From the NCBI RefSeq assembly GCF_000427865.1, contig NZ_ATYV01000003.1, forward strand, positions 112,878 through 176,877: a stretch of DNA of 64,000 bases, given 5' to 3'. The notes beneath the pieces were generated by a model that saw only the letters and a list, made by a program, of their open reading frames with translations, made no database searches and was not told the origin of the DNA. The DNA is from Corynebacterium sputi DSM 45148 (lineage in GTDB: Bacteria; Actinomycetota; Actinomycetes; Mycobacteriales; Mycobacteriaceae). Each line of letters starts with the position of its first letter. The first letter of the stretch is position 1. Below are positions 10,088-19,319 of the stretch, piece by piece. Position numbers and translations under genes: made by a program.

Positions 10088-12606
10088 GTGACAATGCTGA
10101 TCAGGCGACGACGAGAGTAAAGGGCGACCGCCACCCAGAGACATCAGAGCAGCGCCGCAGAGCGCGCCGTGACTTCCCGGCTGGCCGAGCGGACGTTCAC
10201 CATGTGGGGCTGGACTATTCAGCCCTCATGAATAGGGACGTCACGCCAGTAGATGAGTGGCGCCTAGTCGAGACCAGTCCGCAGGGCATGCCGATCGGTG
10301 TGTCCGAGACGCTGTTCAACCTGTCTAACGGCTACATCGGCCTGCGCGCGAACCCACCAGAAGGCCGCGACTCCGCCGAGCATGGAACCTTCATTAATGG
10401 GCTGCACGAGACATGGCAGATCCGACACGCAGAAGATGCGTTCGGCCTGGCGCGCGAGGGTCAGACGATCGTCAACGCCCCTGATGCAAAGCCAATGCGC
10501 CTATACATCGATGATGAGCCGCTGCGGCTTTCGGTGGCCGAGATCGAAGATTTCGAACGTTGCCTCGACTTCCGTGAGGGCGTGCTGCGGCGTCGGTTTA
10601 TTTGGCGTACGCCTGGCGGCAAGAGGGTGCGGGTGAGCGCTTCGCGGATGGTGTCGATGCAGGAGAAGCACCTAGCCGTGATGTCGTTGGAAGTTGAGCT
10701 GTTGGACTCCGACGCCGCGATCGTCGTTTCCTCACAGATCCTCAACCGCCAAGACGGCGGCGATGAGTACCACGACAAGGCTGCCGCGCAGGGCGACGAA
10801 CTCGATCCGCGCCGCGCCGAGGCACTGGATGAGCGGGTGCTGATCCCGACCTTCCAAGCGGAAGACGAGATCGGTCGTTCGACCCTGGCATTTCGCTGTT
10901 CACACTCAAAGATGACCGTCGCCTGCTCGATGGATCATGAGCTCAGCGTTAATGGACCTGAAGGCGAGCAGCTGCGGATCGACTCCAACCAGCTCACCGA
11001 GGAAGATTCGGCCTCGGTGATCTACCACGTCAACGCACCGGCAGGCACGGTGCTGAGGCTGGAGAAGTACGTCTCGTACCACTCCTCGCGTCACGTTGCT
11101 GGCCGCGAGCTGGCGTTCCGTTGTAACCGCACGTTGAACCGGGCCATGCGAGTGGGACTGCGCTCGCTGGAGGAGAATCAGAATGAATGGCTCGAGCGTT
11201 TCTGGGAGCGTTCGGATGTAGAGGTGCACGGTCAGCCAGAAATTCAGCAGGCCGTGCGGTGGAACATCTTCCAGCTGATCCAGGCCTCTGCCCGCGCAGA
11301 GATCCAGGGAGTGCCTGCCAAGGGCATGACCGGTACCGGTTACGGCGGCCATTACTTCTGGGATACGGAAATCTACGTGATGCCGTTCCTGACCTACACC
11401 AACCCGCCGTTGGCTAGGAACGCCTTGCGTTTCCGCTACGGAATGCTCGAAGCGGCGTACCAGCGTGCGGACGAGCTCTCTCACGACGGCGCCCTCTTCC
11501 CATGGCGCACCATTAATGGACTGGAGTCCTCCGCGTACTACGCGGCAGGAACCGCGCAGTACCACATTGATGCGGACATCGTTTTCTCGCTGATGAAGTA
11601 CGCCTATGCCTCCGGAGATGAGGACTTCTTGCTGCGTGAGGGCATTGACCTGCTCATCGCGACCGCACGATTCTGGATGTCCCTGGGCTTCTTCAACCCC
11701 GATCGCACGGAATTCCAGATTCACTCAGTAACAGGTCCAGACGAGTACAACACCGTCGTGAACAACAACCTGTACACGAACGTGATGGCGGAATTTAATC
11801 TGCGGGCAGCGGCGAACGTCGTGAAGCAAATGCAGGAGACTCGCCCCGAGGCATACCGCGAGTTTGCCAACCGGCACCACCTTGAGGACGCAGAGATCCT
11901 CGAATGGGATGAGGCCGCGGACCGGATGTACGTTCCGTTCGATGAAACAAACGGCATCCACCCGCAGGACGACCAGTTCCTGCTGCGCAAGCGCTGGAAC
12001 CTGGACGACCCAGAGCTCGGACCTAAGCGGCCTCTTCTGCTGCACTACCATCCGCTAACCATCTACCGGCACCAGATCATCAAGCAGGCCGACGTGGTAC
12101 TGGCACTGTTCCTGCAGGGGCAGCGCTTCACGATGGAAGAGAAGAAGGCGGACTACGACTACTACGATCCGCTAACCACCGGCGACTCCTCCTTGTCCGC
12201 CGTAGTGCAGTCGATCATGGCCGCAGAGCTCGGCTACACCGAGCAGGCCCTGGACTTCTTCATGCGCGGACTGTTCGTGGACCTGGCCGATCTGCATGGC
12301 AATACCGCCGATGGAGTCCACGTGGCGTCCGCCGGTGGTGTCTGGCAGTCGCTGGTCTACGGTTTCGGTGGATTCCGGGATTACGGCGGGCACTACTCGA
12401 TCAACCCGCACCTGCCGGAGGAATGGGAGGCGCTGACCTATCGGGTGACCGTGAAGGGCAGCCGATTGAAGGTGACCGTGCGTGGACGGACGGTCGAAGT
12501 AGTCCGCGAAGATGGAGAGTTGCCGATCGGTCCGATCACCGTCGCTGGCCGCGAAGTTGTGGTCGATTCGGAGCCGATTACGATCGTGCTCCCCGACACA
12601 GAGTGA
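10084..12606 (+). CDS. GH65 glycoside phosphorylase (maltose, trehalose or kojibiose type)
   Basis: Phosphorolyses an alpha-glucosyl disaccharide to beta-glucose 1-phosphate plus glucose. The 840-residue chain has the GH65 N-terminal beta-sandwich (about 40-320), with FNLSNGYIGLRAN near the start, then the (alpha/alpha)6 barrel with GTGYGGHYFWDTEIYVMPF and the catalytic Glu in TGPDEYNTVVNNNLYTN, followed by HPQDDQFL and the C-terminal jelly roll. The GTG start overlaps the pgmB stop. Members of GH65 differ in substrate by a few loop residues that I cannot resolve, so maltose, trehalose and kojibiose all remain possible. About 60 N-terminal residues before the conserved region are polar and may be dispensable. 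Confidence 0.9.
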   Translation: MSDNADQATTRVKGDRHPETSEQRRRARRDFPAGRADVHHVGLDYSALMNRDVTPVDEWRLVETSPQGMPIGVSETLFNLSNGYIGLRANPPEGRDSAEHGTFINGLHETWQIRHAEDAFGLAREGQTIVNAPDAKPMRLYIDDEPLRLSVAEIEDFERCLDFREGVLRRRFIWRTPGGKRVRVSASRMVSMQEKHLAVMSLEVELLDSDAAIVVSSQILNRQDGGDEYHDKAAAQGDELDPRRAEALDERVLIPTFQAEDEIGRSTLAFRCSHSKMTVACSMDHELSVNGPEGEQLRIDSNQLTEEDSASVIYHVNAPAGTVLRLEKYVSYHSSRHVAGRELAFRCNRTLNRAMRVGLRSLEENQNEWLERFWERSDVEVHGQPEIQQAVRWNIFQLIQASARAEIQGVPAKGMTGTGYGGHYFWDTEIYVMPFLTYTNPPLARNALRFRYGMLEAAYQRADELSHDGALFPWRTINGLESSAYYAAGTAQYHIDADIVFSLMKYAYASGDEDFLLREGIDLLIATARFWMSLGFFNPDRTEFQIHSVTGPDEYNTVVNNNLYTNVMAEFNLRAAANVVKQMQETRPEAYREFANRHHLEDAEILEWDEAADRMYVPFDETNGIHPQDDQFLLRKRWNLDDPELGPKRPLLLHYHPLTIYRHQIIKQADVVLALFLQGQRFTMEEKKADYDYYDPLTTGDSSLSAVVQSIMAAELGYTEQALDFFMRGLFVDLADLHGNTADGVHVASAGGVWQSLVYGFGGFRDYGGHYSINPHLPEEWEALTYRVTVKGSRLKVTVRGRTVEVVREDGELPIGPITVAGREVVVDSEPITIVLPDTE

Positions 12607-12661
12607 CTGGGATCACAGTCACTGATTCAGGCTAAAAGTCTGAAGTCAAGGCTTCGCCTGT

Positions 12662-12688
12662 AAAAATCCCGCTCCAGCGGGATTTTTT
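12662..12688 (+). terminator. Terminator of the pgmB-GH65 operon
   Basis: AAAAATCCCGC TCCA GCGGGATTTTT, a textbook rho-independent hairpin. Confidence 0.93.
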
Positions 12689-12740
12689 CAGCTTTCTCCC
12701 TCGGGGGTGGGAGGGGAGCCTTTCTATATACAACATCAGT

Positions 12741-12759
12741 GCAGGTGAGGCTGGCCTAA
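12741..12759. promoter_or_regulatory. Possible DtxR-type iron box upstream of sdhC
   Basis: Read on the minus strand this 19-mer matches about 14 of 19 positions of the DtxR consensus TTAGGTTAGSCTAACCTAA. One half (TTAGG) is intact. Iron control of succinate dehydrogenase is known in corynebacteria, there mainly via RipA. Confidence 0.35.
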
Positions 12760-12803
12760 GATAAGAAGAACCCTTCAATTTCACGTCAAAGCTGTGAAAA
12801 GCG

Positions 12804-12818
12804 CCCCCCTATGGGGGG
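12804..12818. promoter_or_regulatory. Palindromic RamA-type site upstream of sdhC
   Basis: CCCCCC-TAT-GGGGGG is a perfect inverted repeat; both arms fit the RamA G-run pattern. RamA is a known activator of sdhCAB in C. glutamicum. The site is 56 bp before the sdhC start. Confidence 0.55.
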
Positions 12819-12873
12819 TAAATGGTGTTCATGCGCTCAGGGAAATTAAGGTGAACATGACACTGGAGGTGCC

Positions 12874-13614
12874 ATGACTGTTACTAGTTCAGACCGTGAG
12901 GCATTGGCCCACGGCAAAATCACCACGAAACCACTTCGGGAGAAGCCCAAGGTGCCGTCGTGGGCACTGAAGATGACGATGGCCGTGACCGGCATCATCT
13001 TCGGTTTGTTCGTTATCGTCCACATGCTCGGAAACCTGAAGGTGTTCTCGGGGGCTGAGAGCTTCGACACCTACGCGCACTTCCTGCGCACCATGGGTTA
13101 CCCGATCGCGCCCAACGAGAGTCTTCTCTGGGCGTTCCGAATCGTCCTGCTGGTGGCTGTGGTTCTGCACGTCTACGGTGCTTTCGCGCTGCAGGCTCGG
13201 TCCCGTCAGTCCCGTGGCAAGTTCCGCCGCCAGGGCATGGTGTCCGGCTGGAACACCTTCACCGCGCGGACGATGCTCGTCACCGGTGTTGTGCTGCTGG
13301 CCTTCATCATTTTCCACATCATGGACCTGACCATGGGCGTTGTCGTCGCTCCGTCGGATTTCGTCCACGGTGAGGCATACCAGAACCTCATTTCCTCGTT
13401 CCAGCGTCCGGCAGTGGCGATCTGGTACGTCATCGCTCAGCTGGCTCTGCTGCTGCACCTGTCCCACGGACTGTGGACCGCATCGAGCGACCTCGGCGTG
13501 ACTGGTCACCGCTGGCGCAAGTTCATCTTGTTCCTGTCCGGTCTGATCCCGCTGGTCGTCGTGGTCGGCAACATCGCTATTCCGGTCGCTGTCATGACCG
13601 GTCTGGTCTCGTAG
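12874..13614 (+). CDS. sdhC: Succinate dehydrogenase cytochrome b subunit
   Basis: Membrane anchor that passes electrons from succinate to menaquinone. The 246-residue protein shows five hydrophobic spans (about residues 30-50, 88-110, 125-150, 175-200, 218-243) with histidines in or near the membrane (IVHMLGN, VLHVYGAF, IFHIMDL, LLHLSHGLW), the pattern of single-subunit di-haem (type B) anchors. GGAGG lies 5-6 nt before the ATG. It is the first gene of sdhCAB, with only 16 nt to sdhA. Confidence 0.95.
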   Translation: MTVTSSDREALAHGKITTKPLREKPKVPSWALKMTMAVTGIIFGLFVIVHMLGNLKVFSGAESFDTYAHFLRTMGYPIAPNESLLWAFRIVLLVAVVLHVYGAFALQARSRQSRGKFRRQGMVSGWNTFTARTMLVTGVVLLAFIIFHIMDLTMGVVVAPSDFVHGEAYQNLISSFQRPAVAIWYVIAQLALLLHLSHGLWTASSDLGVTGHRWRKFILFLSGLIPLVVVVGNIAIPVAVMTGLVS

Positions 13615-13630
13615 GGCAAAGGGGAATTCA

Positions 13631-15637
13631 ATGACTGAAACCACCACCGCATTCAAGTCTCCGGTCTCTTCGCTGCCGGAGGTCAAGATCGGCAAGGTCA
13701 TCGGCGACAACAGCCCCGGTGACAAGGCCCCGATGCGTGACCACTGGGGTTACCAGAAGGACCACTTCAACCTGGTCTCTCCGCTGAACCGCACCAAGTT
13801 CCGCATCCTCGTCGTCGGCACCGGCCTGTCCGGTGGCGCCGCTGCGGCCGCTCTTGGCGAGCTCGGCTACGACGTGAAGTGCTTCACGTACCACGATGCA
13901 CCGCGCCGTGCGCACTCCATCGCTGCCCAGGGTGGCGTGAACTCCGCCCGCGGCAAGCGCGTGGACAACGACAGCGCGTACCGCCTGGTCAAGGACACCG
14001 TTAAGGGTGGCGACTACCGTTGCCGCGAGAACGACTGCTGGCGCCTGGGCCTTGAGTCCGCTCGCGTCATCGACCACATGAACGCCATCGGCGCTCCATT
14101 CGCTCGTGAGTACGGCGGAGTTTTGGCCACCCGTTCCTTCGGTGGCGTGCAGGTGTCCCGCACCTACTACACCCGTGGACAGACCGGCCAGCAGCTGCAG
14201 CTGTCGACCGCCTCGGCCCTGCAGCGTCAGGTCGGCCTTGGCAACGTTGAGATGTTCACCCACAATGAGCTCGTCGACGTCATCGTCGCCGATGGTCGTT
14301 GCCAGGGTGCCGTCATGCGTAACCTCATCAACGGTGAACTGACGGCTCACACCGCTCACGCAGTGGTGCTGGCCACCGGTGGATACGGCAACGTGTACCA
14401 CATGTCCACGCTGGCCAAGAACTCCAACGCTTCGGCCATCATGCGTGCATACGAGCAGGGCGCATACTTCGCCTCCCCCTCGTTCATCCAGTTCCACCCG
14501 ACCGGTCTTCCGGTCAACGCGCTCTGGCAGTCCAAGACGATCCTGATGTCGGAGTCGCTTCGTAACGACGCTCGCATCTGGACCCCGAAGAAGACCGATG
14601 AGACCCGCGCCGCCAACGATATCCCTGAGGATGAGCGCGACTACTTCCTGGAGCGCCGTTACCCGGCCTTCGGTAACCTCGTCCCGCGCGACGTGGCCTC
14701 CCGCGCCAACGCTCAGCAGATCAACGCCGGCTACGGCGTTGGCCCGCTGGACAACTCGGTGTACCTGGACCTGCGCGACGCCATCGAGCGTCTGGGCAAG
14801 GACACCATCAAGGAGCGCTACTCCAACCTCATCCAGATGTACGAAGAGGCGATCGGTGAGGACCCGTATGAGGTCCCGATGCGTATCGCTCCTACCTGCC
14901 ACTTCACCATGGGTGGCCTGTGGTCGGACTTCGATCAGATGACCTCCATCCCGGGTCTGTTCGTCGGTGGTGAGTGCTCTTGGACCTACCACGGCGCGAA
15001 CCGCCTGGGCGCGAACTCGCTGCTCTCGGCATCCGTCGACGGTTGGTTCACCCTCCCGTTCACCGTCCCGAACTACCTGGGACCGCTGCTTGGATCCGCG
15101 CGACTGCCGGAGGACGCCCCCGAGGCGACCGAGGCAATCACCCGCTCCAAGGAGCGCATCGAGAAGCTCATGTCCATCGACGGCACCCACGGCGCCGAGT
15201 ACTTCCACCGCCAGCTCGGCGATGAGCTGTACCGCGTCTGTGGCGTCGCCCGGAACGTGGCGGATCTCAAGGATGGTCTGGCGAACATCCGCAAGATCCG
15301 TGAGGAGTTCTGGAAGGACCTGTTCATCCCCGGCAACGCCGACGAGATGAACCAGCAGCTCGAGTACGCTAACCGAGTCGCTGACTACCTGGACCTGGGC
15401 GAGCTCATGTGTGTCGACGCGATCGACCGTGACGAGTCCTGCGGTGCTCACTACCGCGAAGACCACGTGGACGCGGACGGAGAGGCTGAGCGCAACGACG
15501 CTGAGTGGTGCTTCGTTTCCGCTTGGGAGCCGGCTGACCGTAACCCGGTCTGGACCCGAACCTCTCATGAGTTCATCCGCCACGCGGAGCCTCTGGCGTT
15601 CGAGGACGTCCCGCTCCAGACAAGGAACTACAAGTAA
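13631..15637 (+). CDS. sdhA: Succinate dehydrogenase flavoprotein subunit
   Basis: Oxidises succinate to fumarate with covalently bound FAD on the cytoplasmic face. The 668-residue chain has the dinucleotide motif VVGTGLSGGAAAA near residue 61, the flavin-attachment region RRAHSIAAQGGVNSA, the active-site segment FHPTGLPV, the capping region with NARIWTPKK-like context, and GGECSWTYHGANRLGANSLL near 445. The TAA stop overlaps the ATG of sdhB. Length and sequence fit the type B enzymes of Actinobacteria. Confidence 0.98.
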   Translation: MTETTTAFKSPVSSLPEVKIGKVIGDNSPGDKAPMRDHWGYQKDHFNLVSPLNRTKFRILVVGTGLSGGAAAAALGELGYDVKCFTYHDAPRRAHSIAAQGGVNSARGKRVDNDSAYRLVKDTVKGGDYRCRENDCWRLGLESARVIDHMNAIGAPFAREYGGVLATRSFGGVQVSRTYYTRGQTGQQLQLSTASALQRQVGLGNVEMFTHNELVDVIVADGRCQGAVMRNLINGELTAHTAHAVVLATGGYGNVYHMSTLAKNSNASAIMRAYEQGAYFASPSFIQFHPTGLPVNALWQSKTILMSESLRNDARIWTPKKTDETRAANDIPEDERDYFLERRYPAFGNLVPRDVASRANAQQINAGYGVGPLDNSVYLDLRDAIERLGKDTIKERYSNLIQMYEEAIGEDPYEVPMRIAPTCHFTMGGLWSDFDQMTSIPGLFVGGECSWTYHGANRLGANSLLSASVDGWFTLPFTVPNYLGPLLGSARLPEDAPEATEAITRSKERIEKLMSIDGTHGAEYFHRQLGDELYRVCGVARNVADLKDGLANIRKIREEFWKDLFIPGNADEMNQQLEYANRVADYLDLGELMCVDAIDRDESCGAHYREDHVDADGEAERNDAEWCFVSAWEPADRNPVWTRTSHEFIRHAEPLAFEDVPLQTRNYK

Positions 15638-16386
15638 TGAAACTGCAACTTGAGATCTGGCGTCAGGCTGGCCCGAACAGCGAGGGCCACTTCGAGAGCG
15701 TCACTATCGACGACGCCGTCGCGGAGATGTCCATCCTGGAACTCCTCGACCACGTCAACGCAAAGTACGTGGAGGCCCGCAAGGAGCCCTTCGCGTTCGC
15801 ATCCGACTGCCGTGAGGGCATCTGCGGTACCTGTGGACTGAACGTCAACGGACGTCCGCACGGCCCGGGAAAGAACACCCCGGCCTGCCAGCAGCGTCTG
15901 CACCTATTCAACGACGGTGACACGCTGAAGATCGAGCCGATGCGTTCGGCTGCGTACCCGGTCATCCGCGACATGGTCGTCGACCGTTCCGCACTGGATC
16001 GCGTCATGGAAAAGGGCGGCTTCGTGTCCGTGCCGGCCGGTACTGCACCGGACGCCGACACCCTGCACGTCAACCACCAGACCGCTGAGCTCGCACTGGA
16101 CCACGCAGCCTGCATCGGTTGTGGCGCCTGCGTCGCAGCATGCCCGAATGGTGCATCGCACCTGTTCACCGGCGCCAAGCTGGTTCACCTCTCCCTGCTG
16201 CCCCTGGGCAAGGAAGAGCGTGGCCGCCGTGCCACCAGCATGGTCGACGAGGCCGAGACCAACTTCGGTCCGTGCTCGCTCTTCGGTGAGTGCGCTGACG
16301 TCTGCCCGGCAGGTATCCCCCTGACTGCGGTTGCCGCGATTAACAAAGAGCGTGCCCGTGCAGCTTTCCGCGGTAAGAACAACTAA
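15637..16386 (+). CDS. sdhB: Succinate dehydrogenase iron-sulfur subunit
   Basis: Carries electrons from SdhA to SdhC through three clusters. The 249-residue protein has an N-terminal ferredoxin domain with CREGICGTCG (about residue 56) and a further Cys near 79 for [2Fe-2S], and a C-terminal domain with CIGCGACVAACP (about 152) and CSLFGECADVCP (about 212) for [4Fe-4S] and [3Fe-4S]. It starts inside the sdhA stop codon, so translation is coupled. Confidence 0.98.
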   Translation: MKLQLEIWRQAGPNSEGHFESVTIDDAVAEMSILELLDHVNAKYVEARKEPFAFASDCREGICGTCGLNVNGRPHGPGKNTPACQQRLHLFNDGDTLKIEPMRSAAYPVIRDMVVDRSALDRVMEKGGFVSVPAGTAPDADTLHVNHQTAELALDHAACIGCGACVAACPNGASHLFTGAKLVHLSLLPLGKEERGRRATSMVDEAETNFGPCSLFGECADVCPAGIPLTAVAAINKERARAAFRGKNN

Positions 16387-16428
16387 ACTCAGGTTTATCT
16401 GAGTTGGTGTGAAGGAAGGACTAAGTTA

Positions 16429-16797
16429 ATGAACCCCAAGCTCGAAGAGCGTTGGTACCCGGGTGAGGAGCACTTCGTCGACGGGTATGTTCCGCAGAGC
16501 CTCAATGCGGAGTACTCCTCGCTGAACCGCAGCCTCACCTGGATCGGCATGGGCTTTTTCCTGTCGTCGGTCGTCGGCCTCGGCACCTTCATTTTCGGTC
16601 TGGCAGTTGTGCGCAGTGGCGATCAGTCCCGCACAGCCCTCAGCGCCGCTGCAGACGGTGCAAACACCAACGCTTCGGCGCTGATGTGGGCTGGTCTGCT
16701 GATCGCAGCGGTCTTCATCGCCGTCGGTTACGCCTGCATCCGCCTTGGCCGCAAGAACTACCGCGAGTACAAGCGCAAGTACGGCGTACGCCACTAG
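16429..16797 (+). CDS. Conserved small membrane protein downstream of sdhB
   Basis: 122 residues with two transmembrane helices (about 40-62 and 83-105), a polar N-terminus with WYPGEEHFVDGYVPQ and a basic C-terminal tail RKNYREYKRKYG. The ATG has a weak AAGGA further upstream. It lies 42 nt after sdhB and before a strong terminator, so it is probably co-transcribed with sdhCAB; a similar gene follows sdhB in C. glutamicum. No function is assigned; an assembly or stability role for the complex is speculation. Confidence 0.8.
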   Translation: MNPKLEERWYPGEEHFVDGYVPQSLNAEYSSLNRSLTWIGMGFFLSSVVGLGTFIFGLAVVRSGDQSRTALSAAADGANTNASALMWAGLLIAAVFIAVGYACIRLGRKNYREYKRKYGVRH

Positions 16798-16854
16798 TTC
16801 GACCTGGCGTACGGGCTGGCCCCACTAAAAGGTGTGACCGCCCTACTTCGCAGA

Positions 16855-16895
16855 ACGACCCCTGGTTCCATCATGGAACCAGGGGTCGTCTTCTT
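16855..16895 (+). terminator. Terminator of the sdhCAB operon
   Basis: A perfect 17-bp stem ACGACCCCTGGTTCCAT with its complement around a single C, followed by CTTCTTGCTT. Confidence 0.88.
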
Positions 16896-16972
16896 GCTTG
16901 GGGGAGGAGCTGGAAGAGTACATCTCCGGCTGGAATTCAGGCTCTCCGCGTCCGGCGTGGATAATGGCGGTT

Positions 16973-18307
16973 ATGTCTGAAGAAGCTGTTGTGGTCACCA
17001 GGGAAGCGGATCAGCTGCCGGTTCCCGGCCCGTCCCCGGAAACTGAAGCCCAGAAGCGCCGTGAACTCAGGCGACATAAGGCGTTCGCCACCAGCCTCCT
17101 GGTCATCGCGACCGTCATCTACTTCGGTTGCCGTTGGCTCGAGACGGAGGCGACCTCCGTAGGGGAGCAGCCTGCGGCGTGGATTGGCTATGTCCGCGCT
17201 GCCAGTGAGGCCGGCATGGTCGGCGCTTTGGCGGACTGGTTCGCCGTGACGGCGCTGTTCCGGCACCCAATGGGTATTCCTATCCCGCACACTGCGATCA
17301 TCCGCCGCAAGAAGGATCAGGTGGGTGAGGCGCTGTCCGAGTTCGTTGGCACCAACTTCCTCAACCCGGCACTGATCGTGGATAAGGTCCGCCAGGCAGG
17401 GATCCCCGAGCGGATTGGCGAGTGGACGGCCGAGCCCGGCAATGCCGAGCGAGTCTCTGCAGAAGTCGGGAAATTCCTCGGCAATGCTGTGGAGGCGATC
17501 GACACGGAAGATGCCGAGACTCTCATCCGTGCGAGCATCATCGACCGACTTGCCGCACCGGAATGGGGCCCACCGGCTGGACGATTGCTCCAGCAGCTGA
17601 TCGCAGACGGCAAAACCGAACCGATCGTTCAGGAGCTGGCCGAGTGGCTCTACCGAAAGGTAGTCACCAGCGAGGACCTGATCGATCGAATGGTGGGAGA
17701 CAGGTCCCCAAACTGGGCGCCGCGCTTCGTCAAGGACATCGTCGGCGAGCGCGTTCACCGCGAGCTGGTCGACTGGGCCTGGGAAGTAAAGTCCGACCCT
17801 GATCACGAGGCGCGCATTGCCCTGCGTGCAGGTCTGGACAAACTGGCATCGGACCTGCAGACCGACCCGACGACCATGGAAAAGGTCGAAGAGATCAAGC
17901 AGGACATCCTTGGATCCCGCCCGATTGTGGAAGCGCCCAGAAAGATCTGGGAGGCGACCTCTGCAGGAATCATCGAGCAGGCTCGTGATCCGGAGTCCCT
18001 GATCCGACGCAGAATCGTCACCTCCGTACTTGAATACGGACGTCGACTGCGCGAGGATCAGGAACTTCGGCAGACGGTGGAACACCGCATCGAGGGTGGT
18101 GTGCGATTCTTCGCAGAAAACTACTCCGGCGAGGTGACCTCCATCATTTCGGAGACCATCGAACGATGGGATGCTGACGAGGCCTCCGAGAGGATCGAGC
18201 TGATGGTCGGTAAGGACCTTCAGTTCATCCGTGTGAACGGAACGGTGGTCGGTTCACTGGCCGGCCTGACCATTTACACCGTCTCGAACGTATTGTTCGG
18301 CGGGTAG
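16973..18307 (+). CDS. DUF445 family membrane-associated protein
   Basis: A 444-residue DUF445 protein: one N-terminal transmembrane helix (about residues 37-55), then the family signature ASEAGMVGALADWFAVTALFRHP and IPHTAIIRRKKDQVGEALSEFV, a long helical region, and a C-terminal hydrophobic helix ending in VGSLAGLTIYTVSNVLFGG. Family function is unknown. ATG 16973 is preferred: GATAAT, close to a -10 box, ends 7 nt upstream and no ribosome binding site is seen, suggesting a leaderless start; upstream ATG 16964 or GTG 16898 are alternatives. It heads a run of three genes ending at a terminator at 19320. Confidence 0.85.
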   Translation: MSEEAVVVTREADQLPVPGPSPETEAQKRRELRRHKAFATSLLVIATVIYFGCRWLETEATSVGEQPAAWIGYVRAASEAGMVGALADWFAVTALFRHPMGIPIPHTAIIRRKKDQVGEALSEFVGTNFLNPALIVDKVRQAGIPERIGEWTAEPGNAERVSAEVGKFLGNAVEAIDTEDAETLIRASIIDRLAAPEWGPPAGRLLQQLIADGKTEPIVQELAEWLYRKVVTSEDLIDRMVGDRSPNWAPRFVKDIVGERVHRELVDWAWEVKSDPDHEARIALRAGLDKLASDLQTDPTTMEKVEEIKQDILGSRPIVEAPRKIWEATSAGIIEQARDPESLIRRRIVTSVLEYGRRLREDQELRQTVEHRIEGGVRFFAENYSGEVTSIISETIERWDADEASERIELMVGKDLQFIRVNGTVVGSLAGLTIYTVSNVLFGG

Positions 18308-18340
18308 ACTTTTTTCGACAGGAACGCGAGGAGCGCAACA

Positions 18341-18952
18341 ATGACAGACTCACATTCCGAATCGGACGATTTCTCTGACTACCACTCGTACTGGCTGAAT
18401 CGTGCCACCAACGGTGGCCGCGACGACCGTGGCGCTAGTGGCGATGCGGACCGTACCCGCGGCGAGTTGCCGCGGGGTGAAAGGTCCGGAAGGGGACGTC
18501 GTAAAGCACGTTCGAATGATCCCGCAGTGTCAGCCCTGCACGTTTTGATCGGCCTCGGCATCGATCTGGCGCAGAAACTCGAGGACGGCGAGCACCCGTG
18601 GCGTGAGGCCAGGGACCGTGGTGCTCGGGCAGTGCGCGAGGACCGACAGGCCCGTGAGGGTGCCGACGCCGACCCGGTAGCCGATGAGCCGCGCGATGAG
18701 ATCAGCGAACTGCTGAAGAAGTTCGACCCTGCTCGCTTTGGTACCGGCCGTTTTGGATCCGCCGCATTCGGCGGAATGTCCGGCGGCCTTGTCAACGACG
18801 TCCTGCGTGAGGCTAGCGGCGCAGCGGAGAATTTCTTCGACGGACTGCGGAATCGGGAACCCTACCCGGACGACCTGCCCGTGGACGATATCGTTGTTGA
18901 GGAAGAAGAACTAGATGACGATGATCGGCCTGATAGTGAAAGCGGTAAGTAA
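18341..18952 (+). CDS. Conserved hypothetical, charged low-complexity protein
   Basis: 203 residues, unrecognised. The N-terminal ~65 residues are polar and rich in Asp, Gly and Arg, with an RGRRKAR cluster; a short amphipathic block SALHVLIGLGIDLAQKLEDG (~67-86) follows; the middle is charged; a Phe/Gly stretch FGTGRFGSAAFGGMSGG (~132-148) precedes an acidic tail with EEEELDDDDRPD. There is no signal peptide or clear transmembrane helix. AGGAG precedes the ATG. It abuts the next ORF with no gap (TAA then ATG), so they are co-translated. Disordered flanks around a small helical core suggest an adaptor, without proof. Confidence 0.7.
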   Translation: MTDSHSESDDFSDYHSYWLNRATNGGRDDRGASGDADRTRGELPRGERSGRGRRKARSNDPAVSALHVLIGLGIDLAQKLEDGEHPWREARDRGARAVREDRQAREGADADPVADEPRDEISELLKKFDPARFGTGRFGSAAFGGMSGGLVNDVLREASGAAENFFDGLRNREPYPDDLPVDDIVVEEEELDDDDRPDSESGK

Positions 18953-19288
18953 ATGATGATGAGCACCTCAGGCTCGGTCCTGAACCAGATCGCGATGTGG
19001 ATTCAGGTGATCTTCCAGCTGGGTGTGCCGATGCTCGTCGGCATTTTCGCGCTGATCGGGGCCGTGATGGTCCTGACTACCCGAGCTGATGCTTTTGACG
19101 CCGCCGACCGTAAATCCCGCGGTATCTGGACTGCGATGATGTTCGGCTCCGCAGCGTTCTTGCTGATGCCGTGGATTGGCTGGGCATTCCTGGGCATTCC
19201 GATCATCGCCGGAATGGTGATTACCGGTATGTACTGGATGGACGTTCGTCCGCAGATCAAAGACTTGCTGGCCAACGCCCAGGGTTAG
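18953..19288 (+). CDS. DUF2516 family membrane protein
   Basis: 111 residues with three hydrophobic segments (about 17-40, 60-78, 79-95) and the DUF2516 pattern VLTTRADAFDAADRKSRGIW between the first two. This family is found in Actinobacteria and its function is unknown. Start ambiguity is trivial: three consecutive ATG codons begin right after the upstream stop. It is the last gene before the terminator at 19320. Confidence 0.8.
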   Translation: MMMSTSGSVLNQIAMWIQVIFQLGVPMLVGIFALIGAVMVLTTRADAFDAADRKSRGIWTAMMFGSAAFLLMPWIGWAFLGIPIIAGMVITGMYWMDVRPQIKDLLANAQG

Positions 19289-19319
19289 TTCCGAGGTCGA
19301 CTGCGCCTGAGAATTAAGG

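Noticed and set aside
13628..15583. 651-codon antisense ORF opposite sdhA
   Set aside because: Mirror of sdhA codon bias, no motifs.
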